A DNA stretch of 64,000 nt from an uncultured beta proteobacterium (GCA_903875135.1 CAIQUZ010000062.1:1-64000), one strand, 5' to 3'. Counted from the first letter of the stretch, positions 1 to 8,945 are shown. Program-made: numbers and translations. The notes: a model not told the origin generated them from the letters alone.

Positions 1-2145
1 ATGATTGGACTGGGAACGATCTCCAATCTAGCAATGGCGCAAGCTAACACTGCTTACAATCCAAATACCATCATGAATAGTGGTGACCCTGAAGTCAACG
101 CTTGGGTCAATATCAAGCCAGATGATACGGTCGTGATTCGTATTGCGCGTTCAGAAATGGGTCAAGGAACTAGGACTGGTCTTGCCCAACTGGTTGCCGA
201 AGAACTTGAATGTGACTGGAAAAAAATCATTACTGAATCACCTACTCCAGGGCAAAGCGTTGCGCGTAAACGCGCTTGGGGTGAAATGAGTACTGGTGGT
301 AGCCGAGGTATAAGAATTTCTGAAGATTATGTGCGCCGTGGAGCTGCCGCGGCAAGAGTGATGCTGATGCAAGCAGCAGCCAATACATGGAATGTTCCTG
401 TAACTGAATTAAAAGTGGATAAAGGCATCATTACCCACACTCCATCGGGCCGTAAAACCAGCTATGGCAAAGTTGCAGAAGCTGCCGCAAGAATTGCCCC
501 TCCAGATCCAAAATCCATCACCCTGAAAGATCCGAAAACATGGAAAGTAGCGGGTAAGCCGCTCGCTCGATTAGATACTGCCAATAAAGTCAATGGTACG
601 AAGGTATTTGGCGTTGATCTGCAGTTGCCTGGTATGCTTTGCGCGACAGTCAAAGCCTGCCCAGTATTTGGTGGAAAAATTGTGAGTTACGATGAGTCAA
701 AGGTCAAAAATCTGCGGGGTGTAAAAGGCGTCGTTAAGGTCAATGACAGCACTATTGCTGTTGTTGCCGATACTTTTTGGAGAGCAAAAATAGCCCTTGA
801 AGCTTTACCCATTGTTTGGGATGAAGGAAAAGGTGCAAATACCTCTAGTACTGATATTGAAAAAATGCTACGCGATGGCCTTGAAGAAACTGGTGATTTT
901 TGGCAACGTAAAGACGGTGACGCTCCAGGAGCAATCAAAAACGCAGCGAAAAAAGTTGAGGCTGTTTATTTCACACCATATCGCTCACATGCCAATATGG
1001 AGCCAATGAATGCCACTGTTCGAATCGCTGACGATCGCGCTGAAGCTTGGGTTCCTACTCAAAATGGTGAAGCCTCTCACGCAGCATTGGCAGAAGCAAC
1101 AGGTCTTCCACTGGAAAAATGTGAAATTTATAAACTCGACCCAGGAACTGGATTAGGTCGCCGGGGAGGTACACAAGAGTATGTAAATCAAGCTGCTGCT
1201 ATTGGAAAACAATTTCCAGGTATTCCTATCAAAATGATGTGGAGTCGTGAAGAGGATATGACCCATGACTTCTACCATCCAATCGCAATGGCAAAGATGT
1301 CAGCAGGTCTGGACGCCGGTGGAAATATTACAGGCATGCATATCAAAGTTGCTGGGCAGTCCATTAATGCAACCGTCAGCCCCATGGCGATTAAAAATAA
1401 TAAGGATGTCAGACAACTCCAAGGATTTTACGCAGAACCTGGTGATGCTCAGTTAGGCTACGAATTTCCAAGCTTGCTGACAGAATATGTGATGAAAAAT
1501 ACCCATGTTCCAGTGGGTCCTTGGCGTGGTGTTAATACCAACCAAAATGGCCTCTTTATGGAATGCTTCATGGATGAGTGTGCCACGGCTGCGAATAAAG
1601 ATCCGTTGGCATTTCGGCAAGCGCTCATGCAAAAATATCCCAAGCATCTCGCCGTATTAAATGCTGCTGCGAAAAAGGCCAATTGGGGATCAACTACTGC
1701 CGCAGGCGTTCATCGTGGTATTGCACAATTTATGGGCTACGCCAGTTACTCTGCTTGTGTTGCTGAGGTTTCGGTCAAAGGCAATATCGTTCACATTTCA
1801 CGACTTGTGTTTGCCCTCAATTCTGGGCATGTGGTCAATCCATATTTAGTGCGTGAGCAAATTGAAGGTTCCGTAGTGATGGCTCTAGGCGCAATTTTCA
1901 ATCCTGAGATCACTGTTGAGAATGGACGAATTAAGCAAACAAATTTTGATTCTTACCCATTACTCAAACTCTCTTCAACGCCAAAAATTGAGTCTGTCTT
2001 AGTGCCGACAAATGATTTTTGGGGCGGTGTTGGTGAACCTACAATCTGTGTTGTCGCACCTGCAGTTATCAATGCTATTTCAAAAGCAATTGGTCGACCT
2101 CTCAGAAATTTCCCGCTACATAAAGAAAATCTCTCACTAGCTTAA
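1..2145 (+). CDS. Xanthine dehydrogenase-family molybdopterin-binding large subunit (IorB-like), 5' end cut by window
   Basis: Large molybdenum-cofactor subunit of an isoquinoline 1-oxidoreductase/aldehyde-oxidase type hydroxylase, 714 residues visible. The visible N-terminus (LAMAQA near residue 15) looks like the end of an exported leader. Family members normally begin with a twin-arginine signal about 20-30 residues earlier, so the true start probably lies before base 1. The family's catalytic glutamate is visible near residue 679 in a GVGEP motif. These enzymes work with a small 2Fe-2S subunit, presumably encoded upstream of the window. A strong terminator follows the stop codon and the next genes converge. 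The family assignment is firm. The substrate is unknown and cannot be inferred from this fragment. Confidence 0.88.
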   Translation: MIGLGTISNLAMAQANTAYNPNTIMNSGDPEVNAWVNIKPDDTVVIRIARSEMGQGTRTGLAQLVAEELECDWKKIITESPTPGQSVARKRAWGEMSTGGSRGIRISEDYVRRGAAAARVMLMQAAANTWNVPVTELKVDKGIITHTPSGRKTSYGKVAEAAARIAPPDPKSITLKDPKTWKVAGKPLARLDTANKVNGTKVFGVDLQLPGMLCATVKACPVFGGKIVSYDESKVKNLRGVKGVVKVNDSTIAVVADTFWRAKIALEALPIVWDEGKGANTSSTDIEKMLRDGLEETGDFWQRKDGDAPGAIKNAAKKVEAVYFTPYRSHANMEPMNATVRIADDRAEAWVPTQNGEASHAALAEATGLPLEKCEIYKLDPGTGLGRRGGTQEYVNQAAAIGKQFPGIPIKMMWSREEDMTHDFYHPIAMAKMSAGLDAGGNITGMHIKVAGQSINATVSPMAIKNNKDVRQLQGFYAEPGDAQLGYEFPSLLTEYVMKNTHVPVGPWRGVNTNQNGLFMECFMDECATAANKDPLAFRQALMQKYPKHLAVLNAAAKKANWGSTTAAGVHRGIAQFMGYASYSACVAEVSVKGNIVHISRLVFALNSGHVVNPYLVREQIEGSVVMALGAIFNPEITVENGRIKQTNFDSYPLLKLSSTPKIESVLVPTNDFWGGVGEPTICVVAPAVINAISKAIGRPLRNFPLHKENLSLA

Positions 2146-2165
2146 GAAAATTTTTACATTGTCAA

Positions 2166-2189
2166 GGAGCCGCGCAAGCGGCTCTTTTA
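2166..2189 (+). terminator. Rho-independent terminator after the IorB-like gene
   Basis: A perfect 7-bp GC-rich stem (GAGCCGC/GCGGCTC, 2167-2173 and 2178-2184) with a GCAA loop is followed by TTTT. The T-tract overlaps the soxA stop codon (2187-2189) of the opposite strand, so the two transcription units meet at this hairpin. Confidence 0.85.
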
Positions 2190-2951
2190 CCTTCGGATTG
2201 ATGGACCATCCCAAGGCATTCCTTCAGAGCGTTTTTTCAAAAATAACTCCAAAGCTCTTAATTCAGGACTACCAGAGGGTGGCACAAGTGCTTGAACTCC
2301 GGAATAGCAAGCCCTCAATCTTCGATCGATACTTCCAGCGGTTTGCCACGATTGTCGATAAATCGGAAAGCCCGTCACAAAAGCAGGGCTAATGACATCT
2401 GATCTTAACTGAATACCTATTTTTTGGTCATGACATTGTGTACACGCCAAATTCAATCTACCTTGACGAGTGACGTAGATTTTTGCTGCAAGATTCATTT
2501 GTTCTTGCCATGCTTCATGCTCACTCTTGGCCTTTGGTCCTTCAATGCGAATTTTCTGACCTTTTGCAGTGTCAGATAACGCAGTCGAAAGCGCTAAGAC
2601 TTCGTTACTTTCATTCGACCACTTTTGAGTAGATGTTCTGGATAAGCAAACGCCAATTTGATCCTCTAAATTCAGCAATCGCCCCTGGCTGGTTGAGTTG
2701 GATATCCATTTAGGAAATTGCACAACAGTGGTTGCTAGTGATGAGATTTTTCCATGACATTCTTGACACTTTGCTTCCCAAATTGCATGACCTTGATCAT
2801 TCCATAAACTTAATGGATTTGCCGCCTCATCTTTTCCTAAAGACATTAACTCTGGTGGCAAAAAAGTATTGCCGGATAATCGCTGCGAGTGGGCAATACT
2901 GGAGACTAGAAATAAGATCAAACCACCAATGATCACCAAACGTCTTTTCAT
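2187..2951 (-). CDS. soxA: Sulfur-oxidation diheme cytochrome c subunit SoxA
   Basis: SoxA pairs with SoxX to attach thiosulfate oxidatively to the SoxY carrier cysteine in the periplasm. The protein has 254 residues with an N-terminal signal peptide (about 1-22). It carries two heme-binding CXXCH motifs at residues 62-66 (CQECH) and 170-174 (CTQCH), so it is a diheme SoxA. C102 and C215 sit where the family has its axial cysteine ligands, the second normally a persulfide. It is the last gene of a minus-strand soxXYZA operon, and its start overlaps the soxZ stop by 4 bp. No soxB follows it, which is unusual. Identification rests on both motifs and gene order. Confidence 0.93.
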   Translation of the reverse strand: MKRRLVIIGGLILFLVSSIAHSQRLSGNTFLPPELMSLGKDEAANPLSLWNDQGHAIWEAKCQECHGKISSLATTVVQFPKWISNSTSQGRLLNLEDQIGVCLSRTSTQKWSNESNEVLALSTALSDTAKGQKIRIEGPKAKSEHEAWQEQMNLAAKIYVTRQGRLNLACTQCHDQKIGIQLRSDVISPAFVTGFPIYRQSWQTAGSIDRRLRACYSGVQALVPPSGSPELRALELFLKKRSEGMPWDGPSIRR

Positions 2952-3289
2952 GTGCTTACAAGCAATTTCTCTGCCCGTCCCTTGACTCCCTGATCATCTT
3001 CCCAATCTACAGAAATCATTGCGGCACCACTTGGAACGGTGACAAAGATGCTAAAGAGAGGGTTTGCAGCAATTCCAGTTCCAAGTTCAGCTTGCAAAAC
3101 TATCTCTTGGTTCAGACGAATTGTCACTTTATCAATAATATTTTTAGGTATACGCTCATTACCACCATCGCCTAAGCGGTACCCAGTTTCCATGGGATGT
3201 CCGATTAAAACTTTCACCTCTACTTGTTGGCCAACCATTGGAGAGCCAATAATATTGATTCGGATTGGATGAGGATTTAAAGTTGCCAT
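2948..3289 (-). CDS. soxZ: Thiosulfate oxidation carrier subunit SoxZ
   Basis: SoxZ is the beta-sandwich partner of SoxY in the SoxYZ sulfur-carrier heterodimer. The sequence shows the family's HPMETG motif followed by a YRLGDGG stretch, then the IPKNII and NPLFSIFV beta-strand signatures. I start at the ATG at 3289, just after the soxY stop. A longer TTG start at 3304 would overlap soxY and adds residues not typical of SoxZ. This gives about 113 residues, close to the usual 100-110. It lies third in soxXYZA and is translationally coupled to soxA. Confidence 0.93.
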   Translation of the reverse strand: MATLNPHPIRINIIGSPMVGQQVEVKVLIGHPMETGYRLGDGGNERIPKNIIDKVTIRLNQEIVLQAELGTGIAANPLFSIFVTVPSGAAMISVDWEDDQGVKGRAEKLLVST

Positions 3290-3290
3290 A

Positions 3291-3737
3291 TTAGGTCGCG
3301 TCAAAACATGCGTTCAGCGTTACTACCGATGGAATAACTCCACTGATTTTTGAACCATCACTCAGTTGAGCAATCACCCAAACATTTTGGCTCATCGCTA
3401 ATCGAATCCTTGTAGCCATACGATAACTCGATTTTGGATTAGGTAAGGTGACTTTAAGAACTAGCGGATTCGGATTTTCAGGAGCGATGATTTCAAACGA
3501 CTGAATCAATTTTTGCCCAGGGGCCTGAATTTGAATACTAAAGGGGATGGAGTTACCCGTATCTGCTAAGGGGGGTAAATCGAGTACAACACCTTCTTGT
3601 TTTAAATTTAAAGCTTTTAATTGCTTCTCCGATAAAGATGAAGTCTCAATAGCCATTAGACTCGGTGACAACATTGCTCCAACAAGAACTGTGATTTGCT
3701 TTAAAAAAGTTCGCTTCAAGAGAGGTTCTTTCATCAC
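3291..3737 (-). CDS. soxY: Thiosulfate oxidation carrier protein SoxY with a non-canonical C-terminus
   Basis: SoxY covalently carries the sulfur intermediate on a cysteine near its C-terminus, normally inside a GGCGG swinging arm. This 148-residue protein aligns with SoxY over its body (residues 36-135, with the NPNPLVLKV and YRMATRIRL strands). It ends NACFDAT, so the cysteine (C144) is kept but the flanking glycines are gone. The leader has LKRTFLK, a Lys-Arg variant of the twin-arginine export motif. Position between soxX and soxZ confirms identity. The altered arm may change how SoxA and SoxB reach the cysteine, or the gene may belong to a divergent SoxYZ clade. Confidence 0.9.
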   Translation of the reverse strand: MMKEPLLKRTFLKQITVLVGAMLSPSLMAIETSSLSEKQLKALNLKQEGVVLDLPPLADTGNSIPFSIQIQAPGQKLIQSFEIIAPENPNPLVLKVTLPNPKSSYRMATRIRLAMSQNVWVIAQLSDGSKISGVIPSVVTLNACFDAT

Positions 3738-3744
3738 TGGTCGA

Positions 3745-4146
3745 TTAATTTAGAGTAAGTAAAGCATCTACGACGAATTGTATTTGTTGTGGACTCAACA
3801 TGGTTTTTGATTGATTAGGAATTTTTATATCCTCTAAAGTACCATAAGGAGGCATCAATGTGTCAGAATGAATCTTACGTGCGTCCGTCACCCACTGAAT
3901 CAATTCCAATCGAGAATACTTTTTGCCTACGCCTTGCAAATTAGGTCCGAAATTTCCTTGCTTTTCAAGTTGGTTAGACCCGACTTTATCAACATAATCA
4001 ACCGTGTGGCAAGTGACACAATTACCTAATTGGCGACTATTAATAATCTCAAATCCGACCTTAGTGGCCTCAGATGTATTTTCCCCATACGCAATCGAAG
4101 TCCCGAGTAGGGATATCAACATCATTATGGTTAGATCAATTTTCAT
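3745..4146 (-). CDS. soxX: Sulfur-oxidation monoheme cytochrome c subunit SoxX
   Basis: Small cytochrome partner of SoxA. The 133-residue protein has a signal peptide of about 21 residues, one CXXCH heme site (CVTCH, residues 43-47), the family's NFGPNLQGVG motif and a probable axial methionine (M98) in TLMPPYG. It is the first gene of the soxXYZA operon, with 7 bp to soxY. Its ATG lies inside one arm of an inverted repeat (4145-4171) and no clear Shine-Dalgarno sequence precedes it. SoxX function is well supported by motif spacing and context. Confidence 0.93.
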   Translation of the reverse strand: MKIDLTIMMLISLLGTSIAYGENTSEATKVGFEIINSRQLGNCVTCHTVDYVDKVGSNQLEKQGNFGPNLQGVGKKYSRLELIQWVTDARKIHSDTLMPPYGTLEDIKIPNQSKTMLSPQQIQFVVDALLTLN

Positions 4147-4171
4147 AGGCTATTTTGAATGGTTAGCCTAT
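4145..4171 (-). promoter_or_regulatory. Inverted repeat overlapping the soxX start codon
   Basis: On the minus strand an 8-bp perfect inverted repeat (ATAGGCTA and TAGCCTAT) is separated by 11 nt, and the soxX ATG begins within the second arm. The same segment also reads as two near-identical 12-mers (CAAAATAGSCTA) 18 nt apart. It could be an operator for a Sox regulator or a 5' RNA hairpin masking the start. Function is inference. Confidence 0.45.
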
Positions 4172-4198
4172 TTTGCCATTAGTTAGAAAAAATATCTT

Positions 4199-5737
4199 TT
4201 AGGACTTCCAAGGTGCTTTTAAGTCACTTAAGCTCGCTAAAACCTTTGGCATCATCGATAAATATCCGCTTTGACGCCCCATTACCCAGGCTTGGACAAT
4301 ATCAGTATGAGGTAGATTACGAGTTGCTAAAAGAGCCTCAGCAGTTGCCAAATCATTCATCTGCCCAAGTAACTCCTGAGAGCGTGCTAAGGATTTCATG
4401 TACAAAGACATTCTTCTTTTTGGATATAAATCCATAAAGAAGTCAAATGAGTAACGCAATTTTTTCAAATCCAAGCGCAACTGATGACTTTGTTCTAGAT
4501 TACGATTTGGTACTAACACTTCCCGCATAAAACGACGATGACGCCGTTTTAAAAGCCGTGTGGCAAAAGCCTGAGTATCTTCTTCAATCATAGGCTCTGG
4601 CGTTGATTGACTTTCGAGAACCATTTTTTGACGATTTTTTACCTCAGGGTGACTGGATAAACTCATCACGGCTTCCGCAAAAGAAATTAATTTGACGGAA
4701 TACGTACGACTACCAAAACTCGCAACTGCCTTGGCATGAGCTTTTGCACGTTGCTCAACAGAAAATTTTTCTAAGGCTTCAATCTCTGCCTGATTTGGGA
4801 AAGCTCCTTTGATTAAAGGTAAAGACTCCTGCGTAAAAACATCCCAATTCCTAGCATCGCCTAACTCATTGGCTAAATCTCTCCAAGTGGTATTCCATTG
4901 GTGAACAAAAGGCATGGGTAAGACTGGTGAAAAGAGCTTAATGGCAGAACGAATCCGTCGCATGGCAACCCTTGCTTGATGAATATATTCATCGTCATCA
5001 TCACGTAAGATCCCTACATCATTGACTTGAAGATGATTTAAGCACTCTAAACAAATCCGTTCGAAACTTTGTAATGGCGTCGCTTTAGGATCGATATCTA
5101 AGGATGGTGGTTTAATTGGACTAGGGGTAATATTCTTAAATAGCTGATAACCTCTCTCAGCTTTGGATGCAGCACTAGGGTGCAACCTTACGCGACGACT
5201 AAGGACCCTGGCCAAACCAAATAAGGTGACAGGGTTACCTGCCTTTAACTCTAATTCAACTTCACTAATAGGTTCTTCAAATAACTGATTATCTCGTTTT
5301 GTAACAATCAAACCCTGATCAATTGCAATTTCAATGGTAGCCCCACGAAACACAACTTCCCATGAACGTCTCGTGAAATCTGTTGTAAAAATTGGAACTA
5401 ATTGAGGCGCCAGTAAAGTCATCTTCTGAGCAATAACAGGATCATCAATCAGCGTTTGGAAGTCAAACTGCCCCTGGACTGTTGGAGCCTCCCATTCGGA
5501 TCGACTCGATAATCCACCAGAGTTCGTGTGATTGATTTTTAAAGTTAATAATAACTTTCTCAGAATCTTGCGTTCACGAACAGCAATCCCCTGATGCATG
5601 AGAGCAAGTTCAGGAGTATCGTAATAAATATTATAAAGTTTTTGTCGCTTCCCAGTGACTTGCAGAAGTGGATGCTCTAACAGCGATGAAAGATCTTTTG
5701 CAGAAAAACTAAGTTTTAATTCGGTTTCGATAGCCAT
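4199..5737 (-). CDS. CYTH and CHAD domain protein (inorganic triphosphatase-like)
   Basis: A 512-residue two-domain protein. The N-terminal CYTH domain (about 1-205) starts with the ExExK signature (ETELK, residues 4-8) and contains paired acidic and basic strands typical of triphosphate-tunnel metalloenzymes. The C-terminal CHAD domain (about 225-505) is a histidine- and arginine-rich helical repeat (VAMRRIRSAIKLF, LKKLRYSFDFF) thought to bind polyphosphate. Bacterial CYTH-CHAD proteins such as E. coli YgiF hydrolyse inorganic triphosphate. It stands alone, 53 bp upstream of soxX on the same strand. Domain assignment is firm; the exact substrate is by family. Confidence 0.88.
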   Translation of the reverse strand: MAIETELKLSFSAKDLSSLLEHPLLQVTGKRQKLYNIYYDTPELALMHQGIAVRERKILRKLLLTLKINHTNSGGLSSRSEWEAPTVQGQFDFQTLIDDPVIAQKMTLLAPQLVPIFTTDFTRRSWEVVFRGATIEIAIDQGLIVTKRDNQLFEEPISEVELELKAGNPVTLFGLARVLSRRVRLHPSAASKAERGYQLFKNITPSPIKPPSLDIDPKATPLQSFERICLECLNHLQVNDVGILRDDDDEYIHQARVAMRRIRSAIKLFSPVLPMPFVHQWNTTWRDLANELGDARNWDVFTQESLPLIKGAFPNQAEIEALEKFSVEQRAKAHAKAVASFGSRTYSVKLISFAEAVMSLSSHPEVKNRQKMVLESQSTPEPMIEEDTQAFATRLLKRRHRRFMREVLVPNRNLEQSHQLRLDLKKLRYSFDFFMDLYPKRRMSLYMKSLARSQELLGQMNDLATAEALLATRNLPHTDIVQAWVMGRQSGYLSMMPKVLASLSDLKAPWKS

Positions 5738-5857
5738 TGCCAGTAATTTGTCCCTAAATAGTCATTAAATTAGAAAAATGCTCTTCATTTTAATCTTTTT
5801 GTAACATAAATACTATCTAGAATAAATAATTACTGCCAATTACTATTAGCCTAAAAC

Positions 5858-7636
5858 TTATTTTTTACCTAGGCCTAAAGTGTCAACCATCACCCGAAAA
5901 ACTTCAGTATTGTCCATAAACCCTCTGAATTTTTCTGCTCCCGGACCCATCGCACTTAACAAAGCATCATCCACTGTATGAACACCTACATCGCTGGCCA
6001 CCGGTAAATTACCACCAACTAAGTAAGCATCATCAAACTGATCTTTATATTTAGGATTTGCTACAAACGCTTTTCCAGAGGCATCTTTTACAGCTGGGGT
6101 AAAGGTTCCATCCAACTTTGGTCGCATCGTTTCATAGTGATCCGGGTAATTGGCATATTGGAAAACAATCCGGTTAGTAACATCAATTTTTTCCGGATAG
6201 CCCTGATCATTTGCTTTTGGATAATTCGGAAATCCAGCATCAGCATAAATACCAACCTTTTCTCTTAAGGCTCCATTCTTTGCATCATTGATAACCCCCA
6301 TAATCGAACCGCTGTGCGTATGGTCAGGGGTAACAATGACTAAAGTGTCTTTATGTTTCATTGCATAATCTTTCGCAATCTGAACTGCATTACTGAGCAT
6401 GATGGTGTCAAACGCTGCACGCTCCCAATCCAAAGGGTGATTAAATTTATCAATTAAAGCTGCTTCAACCATTAAGAAAAATCCGTCTTTATTTTTTGAT
6501 AAGACATTAATTGCTGCCTGAGTCATTTCCGTTAAATCAGGCTGATCAGGATATTCACTAACCGTATTTTTCTTTAAAAACAATCGATCTAATGCGCCAT
6601 CCATATTGTCATCGTGAAACATCCCAAATAGTTTCTTGGTATCTCCACGTTGATTTGCGGCAAGTAATTCAGTACGATTTTTGACCAATGTATAGCCATC
6701 ATTTTCAAATAAACGGAATAAATTATTATTGTCTTTTCGTTTTGACTTAGGCTCGCTTTGAGGTAAAAAGTAGGCACTACCACCACCTAAAATAACTTCG
6801 ACATTCTTTTGAAAGAGTTCATCGGCAATATACTGTTTGTCTGCCCTTCTACGAGTATGAGCAACTAGCGCAGCTGGAGTAGCATCTTCAATTTCTGCAT
6901 CAGAAACAATACCAACACTCATTTTTGTTTTACGTTTAATGATTTCAACAATCGTTTCAACTTTGGGGTGCGCAAGATTATCGCTAGAGCGTGAAGCGTA
7001 AACACCTAAAGCATTCACTGATGATTTATGCCCAGTTGCATAAGCACTCATCGAATTGGCAGAGTCAGTGATTAATGAATCTGCCCCAGAAGTTCCAATC
7101 ATGGCTGAATAAGGCATGTCATCAAAGGATAGCTTGCCCTGAAATTTACCTTGAATAATTCCTTTAGACATGATTCTTGCCGCCGTGCGGTTAGCAATGG
7201 ACATACCATCGCCAATAAATAAAATCACATTTTTAACTTTGCGAGGTCCGGTCCCATAAACATCCCACTCTACTTGGCGGGTCATACTTTGATCAGATAT
7301 TGCCCCCGCACTGAATTGGTAATTCCCCTCTTTTAAAATAGTGATATTTCTCCAAATAAGCGAACTCCCTTTGCCATTTTCATTTTGAATAAATTCTGGT
7401 TTAGTTGAGATGGTTTTAGCCATTGGCTCACCATTGAGCATGACTTTCGCATCTTCCGGATTGATGACCTTTTCATATTCGACCTTTAAGTCAAACTTTG
7501 AACCCACCAAAATACTCGCCTGATTTAAGGGATAAATCACCACGGCCTGACTTGGAAAGATAGTACAAATGAGCATTGCTATCAAAGAAAACGATATTAA
7601 TTGCTTTAAATTCATAGTTTTGTTGAATAATTTCAT
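5858..7636 (-). CDS. Secreted PhoA-family alkaline phosphatase with an N-terminal extension domain
   Basis: A 592-residue periplasmic phosphomonoesterase. After a signal peptide (about 1-31) there is an extra beta-rich domain (about 32-125) before the catalytic domain. Catalytic motifs are visible: metal site IGDGM (D143), nucleophile S192 in DSANS, metal site TPDHTHSG, and a late VHTVDD histidine. A Shine-Dalgarno-like GGGG precedes the ATG at 7636; a second in-frame ATG seven codons later is also possible. It is divergent from the phosphodiesterase-like lipoprotein gene, suggesting shared organophosphate use, but I see no clear Pho box in the 61-bp intergenic region. Confidence 0.9.
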   Translation of the reverse strand: MKLFNKTMNLKQLISFSLIAMLICTIFPSQAVVIYPLNQASILVGSKFDLKVEYEKVINPEDAKVMLNGEPMAKTISTKPEFIQNENGKGSSLIWRNITILKEGNYQFSAGAISDQSMTRQVEWDVYGTGPRKVKNVILFIGDGMSIANRTAARIMSKGIIQGKFQGKLSFDDMPYSAMIGTSGADSLITDSANSMSAYATGHKSSVNALGVYASRSSDNLAHPKVETIVEIIKRKTKMSVGIVSDAEIEDATPAALVAHTRRRADKQYIADELFQKNVEVILGGGSAYFLPQSEPKSKRKDNNNLFRLFENDGYTLVKNRTELLAANQRGDTKKLFGMFHDDNMDGALDRLFLKKNTVSEYPDQPDLTEMTQAAINVLSKNKDGFFLMVEAALIDKFNHPLDWERAAFDTIMLSNAVQIAKDYAMKHKDTLVIVTPDHTHSGSIMGVINDAKNGALREKVGIYADAGFPNYPKANDQGYPEKIDVTNRIVFQYANYPDHYETMRPKLDGTFTPAVKDASGKAFVANPKYKDQFDDAYLVGGNLPVASDVGVHTVDDALLSAMGPGAEKFRGFMDNTEVFRVMVDTLGLGKK

Positions 7637-7697
7637 TTTCTACCCCTTAAAACTGCATCTTATCCCATCATTGTGACTATTCTATAAAGTTGTATCT

Positions 7698-8945
7698 ATG
7701 CAAAAATATCTTATGAAATCTTCCTCACTTGTTCTGTTCATCCTCAGCTTATGTCTCGGGGCTTGTACCTCTCAAGCACCAATTAATTCAACCTCAGGTC
7801 GACTAAGTGACCCGAAACCTCTTACCTTATTAATTTCCATCGATGGTTTTAAGCCTGAATATCTCCAAAGAGGTATCACTCCTAATCTCCAGCAATTAGC
7901 AATCACTGGTGCGGCTGCACAAGGCATGTTACCCGTCTTTCCATCAATCACATTTCCGAACCACTTCAGTATGGTGACAGGTCTTTATCCTGATCATCAC
8001 GGTATCGTCAATAACAATATGAAAGACCCTGGAATTCGTGAACCCTTCAAATTATCATCACGTACTGCTGTGACAAACCCCGCATGGTGGACAGGAGGCG
8101 TTCCAATTTGGGTTAGCGCCCAGCAGCAGGGCCTAAGAAGCTCTACTTTGTTTTGGCCTGGAAGCGAAACCACCATCAAAGGAATACAACCGAATGATTG
8201 GCTCTATTACGATAAAAATATGAACGCATCTGCGAGAGTCTCTAAATTATTAGAATGGCTCCATCGCCCCAAAACAGAGCGGGCTGATTTTGCAACACTC
8301 TACTTTGAAGATGTGGACTCTATGGGGCATCGATATGGCCCAAATAGCAATGAAGTGAACCTCTCTCTTGTCCAAGTTGATTTAGCGATTCATCAATTAA
8401 TTATGGGATTAAAAGAGACTGGTCTTTATGATCAAACAACGCTGATTATCGTTTCCGATCACGGTATGGCAGAAGTTCCCCCCAGAAACCAAATACGCCT
8501 CAACCAGTTATTGAGCAACCTGTCTCAATATAGTGTCGAATGGCAAGGCCCACTCGCTGGAATTAACCTAAACGGTAACTCTGAAAAGCCTCTGTTGAAC
8601 GCCTTGAAACAAAGTACTCATATGAGCTGTTGGCCCAAAAAAGAAATTCCCACTCAATACCATTTTGGTACTAATCCGAGAATCCCCGATGTGGTGTGTC
8701 TTGCAGATTTAGGCTGGACAATTATTGAGGGAGCTTCACTATTTAATATTCCCGGACAACATGGATTTGACCCACAACTCAAGGAGATGCAGGGCATCTT
8801 TATTGCTTCTGGCTACCGAATTCATCAACAACGACTCAACACATTTGAGAATATTGAAGTCTATCCATTTTTATGTCACCTACTCGGCATCGTGCCGGAG
8901 AAAAATGATGCAAAAGATATATTATTCCGACAAATTGTTCAATAA
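7698..8945 (+). CDS. Ectonucleotide pyrophosphatase/phosphodiesterase-family lipoprotein
   Basis: A 415-residue member of the alkaline-phosphatase superfamily of the NPP type. It begins with a lipoprotein signal ending in LGAC (lipid-anchored C23), so it is probably membrane-tethered in the periplasm. D49 in ISIDGFKPEYL and the nucleophile T85 in SITFPNH are the expected metal and catalytic residues. Further metal ligands appear in VSDHGMAEV and in the late GQHGFD motif. NPP enzymes cleave nucleotide phosphodiester or pyrophosphate bonds. The divergent neighbour is an alkaline phosphatase, so the two could act in sequence on extracytoplasmic nucleotides. Substrate is by family. Confidence 0.88.
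   Translation: MQKYLMKSSSLVLFILSLCLGACTSQAPINSTSGRLSDPKPLTLLISIDGFKPEYLQRGITPNLQQLAITGAAAQGMLPVFPSITFPNHFSMVTGLYPDHHGIVNNNMKDPGIREPFKLSSRTAVTNPAWWTGGVPIWVSAQQQGLRSSTLFWPGSETTIKGIQPNDWLYYDKNMNASARVSKLLEWLHRPKTERADFATLYFEDVDSMGHRYGPNSNEVNLSLVQVDLAIHQLIMGLKETGLYDQTTLIIVSDHGMAEVPPRNQIRLNQLLSNLSQYSVEWQGPLAGINLNGNSEKPLLNALKQSTHMSCWPKKEIPTQYHFGTNPRIPDVVCLADLGWTIIEGASLFNIPGQHGFDPQLKEMQGIFIASGYRIHQQRLNTFENIEVYPFLCHLLGIVPEKNDAKDILFRQIVQ

Noticed and set aside
2159-2392. 77-codon plus-strand frame over the soxA 3' end
   Set aside because: Antisense shadow of soxA with no homology and it begins in a terminator.
7637-7697. Pho box between the two phosphatase genes
   Set aside because: No CTGTCAT-like repeats with 4-nt spacing are visible on either strand.
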